A DNA stretch of 18,239 nt from an uncultured Flavonifractor sp. GTDB taxonomy: Bacteria; Bacillota; Clostridia; Oscillospirales; Oscillospiraceae. A model generated the notes under the pieces. It made no database searches, had not been told where the DNA came from, and worked only from the letters and a program-made list of their open reading frames with translations. This document shows, piece by piece, positions 7,196-13,951 of this stretch. Each line of letters starts with the position of its first letter. The stretch's first letter is position 1. The stretch is taken from positions 1 through 18,239 of the forward strand of contig CANDFO010000048.1 in the NCBI GenBank assembly GCA_947384055.1, in the 5' to 3' direction. The position numbers were made by a program, and so were the translations under genes.

Positions 7196-10100
7196 TCATT
7201 TGATGTGCAGTTCCCGCTCCACGTCGTTGAGGTTGATGGTCAGCAGGCGGCTGACCCCCTGCTCCTGCATGGTGACGCCGTAGAGCACGTCGGCCTCCTC
7301 CATGGTGCCCCGGCGGTGGGTGATAACGATAAACTGGGTTTTGCCGGACATCTGCCGCAGATAGCGGGCAAAGCGGGTAACGTTGGCGTCATCCAGAGCC
7401 GCCTCAATCTCATCCATGACGCAGAAGGGAGTGGGGCGGACCTTCAGTATGGCAAAGTACAGGGCAATGGCTACAAACGCCTTTTCCCCGCCGGAGAGGA
7501 GGGTAATAATTTTCAGAGCTTTTCCCGGCGGCTGTACCTTGATTTCAATGCCGCAGTTGAGAATGTCCTCCGGGTCCTCCAGCTCCAGGGTGGCCTTGCC
7601 GCCACCGAAGAGCTCCAGAAAGGTCTGCTGAAAAGCGGCGTTGATCACGCTGAACTGCCGGGCAAAGATGGAGCGCATCTCCTCGGTGATGTCCGCGATG
7701 ATGCTCTCCAGCTCCTCCCTGGCCCGGCGCACGTCGTCCCGCTGGCCGGTCAGATAGGTATAGCGCTCATTGACGCGCTGGAATTCCTCAATGGCGTCCA
7801 GATTGATGTTTCCCAAGGCGGAGATGCTCCGTTTCAGCTCTCCTACCCGGCGCTGGGCCCTGGGCACGCTCTCCAGCTCCACCCGCTGGGCCCGGGCCGC
7901 CTCGTGGGAGAGCTCGTAGGTCTCCCACAGCTTATCCAGAAGCTGTTTTTCCTCCATGGCGGCGGCGGCGCGTTTCTGGTCCAGGGCGGCGGCCTCCCGC
8001 TCCATGGAGAGAAGCTCGGTATTTTTGTCCCGGGCCTCTTTGTCCGCCTGATTGCGCCTGGCCTCCAGCGCCAGCTTTTCCTGGCTGACCCGTCCAACGG
8101 CCTCCTGACGGGCCTGATTCTCCCGGCGGATGGCCTGGAGCTGGCGCTCCTTCTCCAGAATCTCCGCCTCCAAAGCGGCGTTTTTGTCCTGAAATTCCGC
8201 CATCATCCGCTCCCGCTGGGCCCTGTCCCCGGACAGATCCTCCCGCAGGGCCTCCAGCTCTGACAGGCTCTTCTCCGAGGCGGCCCTCTCCGCCTCCAGA
8301 GCCGCCAGGCGCATATTCAGATTGGCAATCTCCCCGCTGATGGACCCCGCCTGCTCCTGAAGGCGGCTGTGCCCCTGGGCAGTGCTCTCGGCCTGGGCCC
8401 GCAGCGCGGCGGCGGAGCCCTCCAGGATCTCAATGCGGGCGCGGGCCCCCCTGGTGTCGGCGGCGGTCTGGGCAGAGCGGGTTTGAATCTGGTCCAGCTC
8501 CTGCCGGAGCGTATCCTGCCGGCTTTGGAGCGCGGCGGCCTGATCGTCCAGCCGGGCCTTCCGCTCATCCATCTGAATCAGGGTATCCTCCAGCTGCCGC
8601 TGGCGGCCCTGGGCGGTCTCCAGGTCATACCGGGCGGCGGCGGCCTCCCGCTGGGCCTCCTCCAGAGCGCGGGCGGTCCGGGCCAGCTGCTCTTCCACGC
8701 TGCCGGCCTGCTCCCGCAGGGTCTCCAGCTCGTTGGAGCGGCTGAGAATTCCGGCGCTCCGGCTGGCCGAACCGCCGGTCATGGAGCCGCCGGGGTTGAG
8801 CACCTGCCCGTCCAGGGTGACAATTTTAAACCGGTGGCCGTACGCTCCGGCCATAGCCAGGGCACAGTCCATGTCCTCGGCAATGACGGTGCGGCCCAGC
8901 AGATTGGAGAAAATATTCTTATATCGGGGGTCAAAGCTCACCAGCGTGTCCCCCATGCCCACAAAGCCGGGCTCATTGGAGACCGCCCGGTCCCGGAATT
9001 CCGAGGGACGGATGGTGTCCAGAGGGAGAAACGTACAGCGTCCCCCGTCCCGGCGTTTCAGATATTGAATGGCGGCCTTGCCGGTCTGCTCAGACTCCAC
9101 CACCACGTGCTGCATAGCCCCGCCCAGAGCGGTCTCAATGGCCACGGCGCAGCGCCCGGGTACGCGGATGAGCCCTGCCACCGGGCCGTGGATTCCCCGG
9201 AGCTGTCCCCGCTCCGCCTCCCCCATGACCAGCTTGACGGCCTTGGAATAGCCCTCGTAGAATTTCTCCATTTCAGAGAGCATCCGAATGCGGGATTGCA
9301 GATTATTCGCCTCCATGCGCAGCGCGGTGTGGCGTTCCTGGAGCTCCTGGGCCTTGCGCTCCCTGGCGTCCCGGCGGAGGGTGTGCCCGCTGATGACGTT
9401 GTTCTGGGCGTCCCGCTCCTCCCGGGCCTGCTCCAGCCGGGCCTGGGCCTGGGTACACTGATCCCTGGCCTCCCGGAGCTGATCCTCTCCGGCGGTGAGC
9501 TCCTGGCGGACGGCCTCATCCCGGTCATAGAGTTCCTGGGCGGCGGCGGCCAGAGCGGACAGCAGCGCCCGGGCCTCCGATGCGGAGGCGTTCTCCACGG
9601 CCTCCTTCCTCCGCAAGGCTTCCATCTCCTGGGCCAGGGTCCCCGCGGAGCGGGAGGCGGCTTCGGCGTCAGCCTGCCGCGCCGAGAGCTGAGCGGTCAG
9701 CTCCCCGGTCTCGGCGAGCAGAGTCTCCAGCCGCTGCCGGCGCTGGTCGATCTGGGCGGAAATGGACCCCGCGCGGCCCTCCTGCTGGTCCAGCTCCCGG
9801 CGGATGCGCCCGGTGTTCTCCAGATTGTTCTGGATGTTGGTTTTCAGCACCGCGATGTCATTGTCCAGGCCGTTGGCGTCGGCCTCCCGCTGCATCATGG
9901 TGAAGCGGATGCCCTCCGCCTCCATGTCCTTTTCCTGCATTTGGGCGGAAAAGTTCTCGGCGGCGGTATAGAGCGCTTCCACCGCCTGCTGAGCCGCCTC
10001 TTTCTGGCGGACGGCGCTTTCATAGTCGGACAGCGTCTTGATAGCGGCGGCACGGATGCGCTCCAACTGCTCCAGCCAGAGGGAGATCTCCAGTCCCCGC

Positions 10101-10765
10101 AGCTCGTCCCGGAGAATGAGAAAACGCCTGGCCTTTTCACTCTGCTGGCGCAGGGGCTCCACCTGGAGTTCCAGCTCGTCGATTTTATCGGTGATGCGCA
10201 CCAGGTTTTCAGCGGTGCGCTCCAGCTTGCGTTCAGCCTCCTCCTTCCGGTGGCGGAACCGGGAGATGCCCGCCGCCTCCTCGAATACCTCCCGCCGGTC
10301 AGCGCTTTTGATGGACAGGATTTCATCAATCCTGCCCTGCCCAATGATGGAGTATCCCTCCCGGCCCAGGCCGGTGTCCATGAACAACTCGTTGACATCC
10401 TTCAGCCGCACGGAGCGGCGGTTAATATAGTATTCACTTTCCCCCGAGCGGTAATACCGCCGCGTTACCATGATTTCACTCTCATCCACGTTGAACAGGT
10501 GGCCGGTGTTGTCCAGAACCAAAGACACCTCGGCAAAGCCCAGCTGACGGCGCTTTGCTGTGCCGCCGAAAATTACGTCTTCCATTTTGCCGCCCCGGAG
10601 GGTCCGGGTGGACTGCTCTCCCATCACCCAGCGAACCGCGTCGGAAATGTTGGATTTTCCGCTGCCGTTGGGACCGACAATCGCCGTGATGTCCTCTCCA
10701 AAGGAGAGGACCGTCTTTTCCGGAAAAGATTTGAATCCCTGTATCTCCAGCGCCTTCAGGTACAC
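7196..10765 (-). CDS. smc: Chromosome segregation ATPase SMC
   Basis: SMC dimers with ScpA and ScpB form bacterial condensin, which loads near the origin and organises the chromosome. The 1189-aa product has the full five-part plan: N-terminal head with Walker A GPNGSGKS (31-38), long coiled coil, hinge around 515-690 (IHGPVAGLIRV, GRCTFLPLD, NPGGSMTGG), second coil rich in Glu, Gln, Arg and Ala, and C-terminal head with signature LSGGEKA (1090-1096) and Walker B FCVMDE (1114-1119). The start is GTG at 10763-10765 with AAGGGG 7 nt upstream. In most Firmicutes rnc lies just upstream; here the upstream side holds decayed mobile DNA instead. Confidence 0.98.
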   Translation of the reverse strand: MYLKALEIQGFKSFPEKTVLSFGEDITAIVGPNGSGKSNISDAVRWVMGEQSTRTLRGGKMEDVIFGGTAKRRQLGFAEVSLVLDNTGHLFNVDESEIMVTRRYYRSGESEYYINRRSVRLKDVNELFMDTGLGREGYSIIGQGRIDEILSIKSADRREVFEEAAGISRFRHRKEEAERKLERTAENLVRITDKIDELELQVEPLRQQSEKARRFLILRDELRGLEISLWLEQLERIRAAAIKTLSDYESAVRQKEAAQQAVEALYTAAENFSAQMQEKDMEAEGIRFTMMQREADANGLDNDIAVLKTNIQNNLENTGRIRRELDQQEGRAGSISAQIDQRRQRLETLLAETGELTAQLSARQADAEAASRSAGTLAQEMEALRRKEAVENASASEARALLSALAAAAQELYDRDEAVRQELTAGEDQLREARDQCTQAQARLEQAREERDAQNNVISGHTLRRDARERKAQELQERHTALRMEANNLQSRIRMLSEMEKFYEGYSKAVKLVMGEAERGQLRGIHGPVAGLIRVPGRCAVAIETALGGAMQHVVVESEQTGKAAIQYLKRRDGGRCTFLPLDTIRPSEFRDRAVSNEPGFVGMGDTLVSFDPRYKNIFSNLLGRTVIAEDMDCALAMAGAYGHRFKIVTLDGQVLNPGGSMTGGSASRSAGILSRSNELETLREQAGSVEEQLARTARALEEAQREAAAARYDLETAQGRQRQLEDTLIQMDERKARLDDQAAALQSRQDTLRQELDQIQTRSAQTAADTRGARARIEILEGSAAALRAQAESTAQGHSRLQEQAGSISGEIANLNMRLAALEAERAASEKSLSELEALREDLSGDRAQRERMMAEFQDKNAALEAEILEKERQLQAIRRENQARQEAVGRVSQEKLALEARRNQADKEARDKNTELLSMEREAAALDQKRAAAAMEEKQLLDKLWETYELSHEAARAQRVELESVPRAQRRVGELKRSISALGNINLDAIEEFQRVNERYTYLTGQRDDVRRAREELESIIADITEEMRSIFARQFSVINAAFQQTFLELFGGGKATLELEDPEDILNCGIEIKVQPPGKALKIITLLSGGEKAFVAIALYFAILKVRPTPFCVMDEIEAALDDANVTRFARYLRQMSGKTQFIVITHRRGTMEEADVLYGVTMQEQGVSRLLTINLNDVERELHIK

Positions 10766-10873
10766 ACAACCGCCCCTTTCTTCTCAAAACTTTTCAAATC
10801 CCTGCGCCGCAACGGTTTCGAGGTTCTTGCATTTTTCATCTCTTCTCATTTCCCGGCGTATTTTCTCGCTCAA

Positions 10874-10922
10874 GTGGTGTAAAAATTGGTGTAAAACCGA
10901 TTGCCCTTTCCTTTTACACCAC
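10874..10922. repeat. Three copies of TGGTGTAAAA upstream of smc
   Basis: TGGTGTAAAA occurs directly at 10875-10884 and 10887-10896 and inverted at 10912-10921. The outer pair extends to an 11-bp perfect inverted repeat (10874-10884 with 10912-10922). They lie just past the integrase remnant, on the side where the end of its element would be, so arm-type integrase sites or an element end are plausible. They also lie in the upstream region of smc and could be an operator. Confidence 0.45.
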
Positions 10923-11261
10923 AAATGCCCGGAAACCGTTGGGGCTGTAGGGTTGCGCGGTTGTGAACGGGGCGATGTACGTGGTTTTGAGAGCTAATGC
11001 TGCGTTTTGCCGAATGCCACGCTGCATCGGCACAGGTACTATGTTTTGCGGTAAAAAGACTGGCTCGCACCTTTGGGAGAAGCTCCAGCATCTGCTCACG
11101 GCCATCTGATTTTCTTTATCCGTGCTCACCAGCTTCCAGATATACAATATATGTCTTTCCTTAGTACTATCAGTGCACCGGAACATATACTTTCCATCTG
11201 GCCGCCGGCTCTCTCCGTTTCGGAGAACTCTGCCTTTGCTGTCTCTCCATTTTTCTGACAT
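10914..11261 (-). pseudogene. Remnant of a Tn916-type tyrosine integrase (N-terminal part)
   Basis: The first ~51 residues of this 115-aa frame (11109-11261), beginning MSEKWRDSKGRVLRNGES and continuing RPDGKYMF and LYIWKLVSTDKEN, match the N-terminal arm-DNA-binding domain of Tn916-family integrases as I remember it. The ~350 residues that should follow, including the core-binding and catalytic domains, are absent. The rest of the frame is unrelated or frameshifted; an overlapping frame contains EQMLELLPKV, perhaps a scrap of the integrase C-terminus joined by a deletion. The start has AAAAGGAG at good spacing and a sound promoter, so a short product could still be made. Confidence 0.7.
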
Positions 11262-11287
11262 AATTGCTCCTTTTCTGGAAAAGAAAA

Positions 11288-11327
11288 GGAATCTGACATA
11301 GTGTTTTATTTTACCACATCAGATTCC
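11288..11327. promoter_or_regulatory. Inverted repeat GGAATCTGA overlapping the integrase promoter
   Basis: Nine-bp perfect arms (11288-11296 and 11319-11327) are separated by 22 nt, and the match continues as A-rich/T-rich arms with one bulge. The minus-10 box lies between the arms and one arm fills the promoter spacer, which is what an operator would look like. It may instead be the terminal repeat of a lost insertion sequence. Confidence 0.4.
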
Positions 11328-11336
11328 CTTTTGCAA
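11308..11336 (-). promoter_or_regulatory. Sigma-A-type promoter of the integrase remnant
   Basis: The minus strand shows TTGCAA (11331-11336), a 17-nt spacer and TAAAAT (11308-11313), followed about 45 nt later by the ribosome site and ATG of the integrase remnant. It overlaps the inverted repeat at 11288-11327. Confidence 0.55.
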
Positions 11337-11356
11337 GTTTCAAGTCACACGGATCG

Positions 11357-11482
11357 TGGCACCAGGTTTTTGTGTTAGAAAATGGACATTATGCGGCAAA
11401 GGATTTTGGCTCGGCGGAAGAAAAGGTGCGGGTAAACGTATTGGAGGATTGCGAGATCGACCTGTCGCAGGTGTTCTCCTGA
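11357..11482 (+). pseudogene. C-terminal tail of a Uma2-family endonuclease-like protein
   Basis: The plus frame reads HQVFVLENGHYAAKDFGSAE, then EKVRVNVLEDCEIDLSQVFS and a TGA stop at 11480-11482. This is the usual C-terminal ending of Uma2 (DUF820, PD-(D/E)XK fold) proteins, where a strand of type V-LEDCEIDL-VF closes the domain. The catalytic part is missing: upstream sequence switches to the integrase promoter region. A strong hairpin follows the stop directly, as expected for the end of a gene. Identification rests on this short tail. Confidence 0.6.
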
Positions 11483-11488
11483 ATCGTC

Positions 11489-11515
11489 AGAGGGCGGGGA
11501 TGCTCCCCGCCCTCT
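11489..11515 (+). terminator. 12-bp perfect hairpin after the Uma2 tail
   Basis: AGAGGGCGGGGA (11489-11500) and TCCCCGCCCTCT (11504-11515) pair perfectly around a 3-nt loop, 6 nt beyond the stop codon at 11482. The T-run after it is poor, so efficiency is uncertain. Confidence 0.6.
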
Positions 11516-11544
11516 TCATGTACCCCTCCTGTTTCAGCCTTGCC

Positions 11545-11702
11545 CGCAAATCGGTGGGAGAGGTGGTACCATCTTTGGTGAGAACCGTCTCACTGCCGCC
11601 CTCATTGACCGGCTTATCCACCACTCCCACATCGTCATCTTCTCCGGCGAGAGCTACCGCCTCACCCAGTCCATGAACCGCCAGCGGCCCGGCATCCAGT
11701 GA
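11545..11702 (+). pseudogene. C-terminal remnant of IS21-family IstB ATPase helper
   Basis: The plus frame ending at TGA 11700-11702 reads TIFGENRLTAALIDRLIHHS and then HIVIFSGESYRLTQSMNRQR. This is the conserved end of IstB, the AAA+ helper of IS21 transposition (consensus -DRL-HH--I--F-GESYR-). Upstream the frame breaks, and after a one-base shift ANRWERWY at about 11547-11570 fits the preceding IstB residues. The P-loop part and the IstA transposase are absent, so only a scar of the element remains. An antisense open frame over the same bases is a shadow. Confidence 0.65.
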
Positions 11703-12013
11703 GGAGGCCAGGATCGCCAGCATCTGTGCGTTTCGGGGTTTCTGCTCCAGATGCCAGTGCGCCAGTTCTTCCAGCAGGGGCCGGCTATCCCGCCAGATGA
11801 TGCAGCTCACGGTTCGGATGTTCCGCACCACCGCTTTCCAGTTTGTCCTGTACTGCTGCCACCTCCGGGTACAGCCACTTCGTTACCAGCAGAAGACGGT
11901 CCAGCTGCTCCACACACAGCGATACAGCATAGGACATATAAAAAAGCCGGTATAATTTGCGGTCACTCCAAGCTGATACAATAGTGGTAGCGGTTCAGAT
12001 TGATGATTGTCAT
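11703..12013 (-). pseudogene. Decayed small gene of unknown function
   Basis: A start with a perfect ribosome site (GAAGGAGG at 12019-12026, 5 nt before ATG at 12011-12013) opens MTIINLNRYHYCISLE and stops at once. Protein-like sequence resumes in another frame (YMSYAVSLCVEQLDRLLLVT, then KWLYPEVAAVQDKLESG) and again in a third (DSRPLLEELAHWHLEQKP, RNAQMLAILASSLDAG). At least two frameshifts therefore separate pieces of what was one ~110-aa protein. I do not recognise the family. It lies between IS scars and was probably carried by the same mobile DNA. Confidence 0.45.
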
Positions 12014-12373
12014 AGCAACCTCCTTCAAATGACAGGGGGGACAAGCCGCTACAGTTTGTCCCTTCCGGTGATGGAGCATATTGCTCCTCACCTTATAGCT
12101 CATTTAGGGGGCCTATCGTATACCCCTTTTCCAGGATTTTTGAAAAATTATTTTGACTGTTTTGGCCTTTTTGATGTGGCCCAAACCAGCCCCCCAGGGA
12201 ACTTGCCCCCTGTAAAAGAATTACAGCCGTACAATTTCCGACTATCCATTTACATATTAAAACTTGCCCAGGAAAAGCTTGCTTTTTTGTTGTTGTTGTG
12301 CTATCATAACAAAGTTAACTTCAAAATATAATAGAATTAAAAGCAAATATTGATAGAATTGATAGAAATAAGT
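12014..12373. other. AT-rich intergenic stretch without a gene
   Basis: No frame here has credible coding features. It contains several small inverted repeats: GGGACAA/TTGTCCC (12038-12044 and 12056-12062) just upstream of the decayed gene's ribosome site, GGAGCA/TGCTCC around 12072-12086, and AGGGG/CCCCT around 12107-12127. Base composition is clearly more AT-rich than the housekeeping block, in keeping with foreign DNA. Confidence 0.6.
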
Positions 12374-13320
12374 TTAAATCTTACAGCGACTATCAAAAAC
12401 ATTGACCGTAATCAGAGGCGAAAAGCCAATGCTGGCAGTCGAGAGGAGAAACATAAGCGAGGGCCATGTAAATGGCGACAGGGAGGAGGTCCAGACAGCG
12501 GATTTTCCATCCGCGTAGGATTGCCTTGACCTTAGACCACATTTTTCAATAGGATTGAGATGAGGACTGTAGGGTGGATGATAGAGGATTCTCTTATCCG
12601 CTGGTTCCAGAGCATCCCGGACATCCTTAACATGGTGAGAACGCAGTATCCACCACAACGATGTCGCCTGGCCGAAGAGTCGGAAGTAAAGTCTCTTTCA
12701 GATATTGGACGAAACGTTCTCCGGTCGTTCCACTCTGGTAAGTGGTAAACACCTTCTCTTCATCCAAACGGATGGAAGAAAGTACCGTTGTTGTTTGGGG
12801 TGTATTCAAAGGTGCATGGTCAACCGACCTTTGGGAAGAGGGCGTCCATCCATAATGGCAGGTCATATCTGTATTGACACCGCTTTCGTCCAGAAATACC
12901 AGATGCTCCACTATCTCAGGCTTTATCGTTTCTTTCCAGTCTTTTCGTTTTGCCTGTACGTCGAACATGATCCCGCTCACTTGTGTACAGCGACTTCTTT
13001 TCCAACGTATAACCCATTGCGTTTATCACTCGTTCTACGGTGGAATAACTGGGGTAAACTTTAATTTTTCGCGGATTTCTTCGATTGTCAGTCTGGTTTT
13101 TTATCCATGCAGCGGCGGATATTTTCTTTATCGTCTGCGGTTAAAGCCAATTTTCGGCCCGCCGACTGGTTCGCGGAGCCACGCTGCCCGTTTTGCGCTT
13201 CTGGCCCACCAGCCGGTATACCGTCCGTTCGCTTACTCCGTACGCCTTGGCAATTCCTTTTGCATCATGGGTGGTTTCATGTCCCTGTATCAGCAGCTCC
13301 ACGCTTCTTTGTGCTACATT
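12374..13320 (-). pseudogene. IS630-family transposase, multiply frameshifted
   Basis: Pieces in order along the minus strand are: a helix-turn-helix part (VAQRSVELLIQGHETTHDAK, GIAKAYGVSERTVYRLVG); LALTADDKENIRRCMDKKP; LTIEEIREKLKF; STVERVINAMGYTLEKKSLY; then the DDE domain (KRKDWKETIKPEIVEH, VFLDESGVNTDMTCHYGW with the first D, GDIVVVD with the second D, LRSHHVKDVRDALEPADKR and PPYSPHLNPIEK with the catalytic E). These are the expected domains and order, but they lie in different frames with internal stops; I count about five shifts. No functional enzyme can be made without massive frameshifting. Confidence 0.85.
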
Positions 13321-13384
13321 CTATCATCCCCTACCCTTGTTATACATCCCCCTGTCAACCTCTGATATTATTTTTAATGATTGC

Positions 13385-13390
13385 TATAGA
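13385..13390 (+). promoter_or_regulatory. Possible extended minus-10 promoter for the tRNA-Pro region
   Basis: TGCTATAGA (13382-13390) is an extended minus-10 (TGn plus TATAGA) placed 15 nt before the tRNA-like remnant and 84 nt before the intact tRNA. No convincing minus-35 is seen. It overlaps the presumed end of the IS630 remnant. Confidence 0.3.
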
Positions 13391-13404
13391 AAGAAAATCA
13401 AAAT

Positions 13405-13460
13405 CCGGGTATAGCGGAGTTAGTACCGCACCACATTTGGGAGCAGACGCGCTCCTACCA
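13405..13460 (+). pseudogene. tRNA-Pro-like remnant lacking the T arm
   Basis: The first 42 nt align without gaps to the first 42 nt of the intact tRNA-Pro at 13474 (32 of 42 identical, by my count), including the whole TTTGGGA anticodon loop (UGG). After a missing stretch covering the variable and T arms, the 3' end GCGCTCCTACCA matches the tRNA's GCACTCCGACCA in 10 of 12 positions, CCA included. The D stem differs at two positions but is still paired (GCGG with CCGC instead of GCGC with GCGC). The anticodon stem is broken and the acceptor stem weak, so it is unlikely to be a working tRNA. Confidence 0.7.
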
Positions 13461-13473
13461 TAAACTTTCATAT

Positions 13474-13549
13474 CGGGGTGTTGCGCAGTTGGTAGCGCGC
13501 CTGCTTTGGGAGCAGGAGGCCCGGGGTTCGAGTCCCCGCACTCCGACCA
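13474..13549 (+). tRNA. tRNA-Pro (anticodon UGG)
   Basis: The 76-nt gene folds fully: acceptor CGGGGTG/CACTCCG with one G-U pair, D stem GCGC/GCGC, anticodon stem CCTGC/GCAGG with loop TTTGGGA (anticodon TGG), 5-nt variable region, T stem CGGGG/CCCCG with TTCGAGT loop, discriminator A and an encoded CCA. It is followed by a strong terminator. It sits between decayed mobile DNA on the left and a conjugative element on the right. Confidence 0.97.
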
Positions 13550-13551
13550 AG

Positions 13552-13569
13552 TCTCGTTGACAAACGAGA
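13552..13569 (+). other. Small hairpin between tRNA and terminator
   Basis: TCTCGTT (13552-13558) and AACGAGA (13563-13569) pair perfectly around GACA. It begins 3 nt after the tRNA CCA and may help 3'-end processing. Confidence 0.5.
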
Positions 13570-13574
13570 TGCAG

Positions 13575-13608
13575 GCAAAAATCCCGTACTTCGGTACGGG
13601 ATTTTTGC
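13575..13608 (+). terminator. Rho-independent terminator of tRNA-Pro
   Basis: A perfect 15-bp stem (GCAAAAATCCCGTAC, 13575-13589, with 13594-13608) is capped by a stable TTCG tetraloop, and the 3' arm contains five T. The A/T-rich base of the stem makes it work on both strands. Confidence 0.9.
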
Positions 13609-13771
13609 TCACAAAAGAAGAAAATCAAAAGAATCGAGAACAATAGTCGCACATTAGAAAAATTGAGGGGCGTAAAATAAAAATAACGTACCGGAGATGC
13701 AAATTCACCGAATTTTGGAGTTTTCAGAAGCATACATGACTCGAACTCCCCCGCTCTCAAAAAGCGAAAAG

Positions 13772-13822
13772 GCCGTCCACAGCCTGCCAGTTTTCCTGGC
13801 AAGCCCGTGGGCGGCTTTTTTT
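13772..13822 (+). terminator. Two-tier terminator upstream of the element's first gene
   Basis: Outer arms GCCGTCCAC (13772-13780) and GTGGGCGGC (13807-13815, one G-U pair) enclose an inner TGCCAG/CTGGCA hairpin. Seven T follow directly (13816-13822). It ends transcription arriving from the left, or acts as a leader terminator. Confidence 0.75.
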
Positions 13823-13912
13823 GTTCCCACAACTGTTCATATTGGTGGTTATGCTTGCTTTGTCTCTCAATCATTGTTGGTAATGGTGATAGCTTTATCG
13901 ATGTCTTTCGGC

Positions 13913-13918
13913 TATACT
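13913..13918 (+). promoter_or_regulatory. Possible minus-10 of the element's first gene
   Basis: TATACT matches the sigma-A minus-10 in five of six bases and lies about 18 nt before the ribosome site of the gene at 13952. No good minus-35 is seen at 16-18 nt, so an activator or a different promoter may be needed. Confidence 0.3.
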
Positions 13919-13951
13919 TGCGTTGCAATCAGCGGAAAGGAGAATGATACC

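Larger units (their letters stand above)
12359..13390 (-). mobile_element. Degenerate IS630-family insertion sequence
   Basis: The length of about 1.03 kb, a single minus-strand transposase of the IS630/Tc1 type and imperfectly related ends fit one decayed IS630 copy. The ends compared are GATAGAAATAAGTTTAAAT near 12361 and the complement of the sequence ending CTATAG near 13389. The exact ends and the TA target duplication cannot be fixed by eye. Confidence 0.6.
13610..13951. other. Non-coding junction between tRNA-Pro and the conjugative element
   Basis: No credible gene is present. It contains AAGAAAATCAAAA at 13618-13630 (a direct copy of 13391-13403), a minus-strand tRNA T-arm-like string near 13740-13757, a strong plus-strand terminator (13772-13822) and a possible promoter (TATACT at 13913) for the next gene. 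The left end of the integrated element is probably somewhere in this stretch. Confidence 0.5.

Noticed and set aside
5531..8263. Very long plus-strand open frame (910 codons) opposite rdgB, ftsY and the 3' part of smc
   Set aside because: It is the mirror of GC-rich codons in three well-identified genes on the other strand, crosses their boundaries, and has no domain or ribosome site of its own.
8369..10882. Plus-strand open frame of 837 codons opposite smc
   Set aside because: Same cause: antisense shadow of smc, low-complexity Leu/Gly/Gln-rich translation without recognisable motifs.
11487..11831. Minus-strand 114-codon open frame across the IstB scar
   Set aside because: Its left two thirds are the antisense of the IstB tail and of a hairpin; only the right end may belong to the decayed unknown gene.
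12874..13365. Plus-strand open frame of 163 codons
   Set aside because: Antisense of the IS630 transposase remnant, whose helix-turn-helix and DDE pieces are plainly readable on the minus strand.
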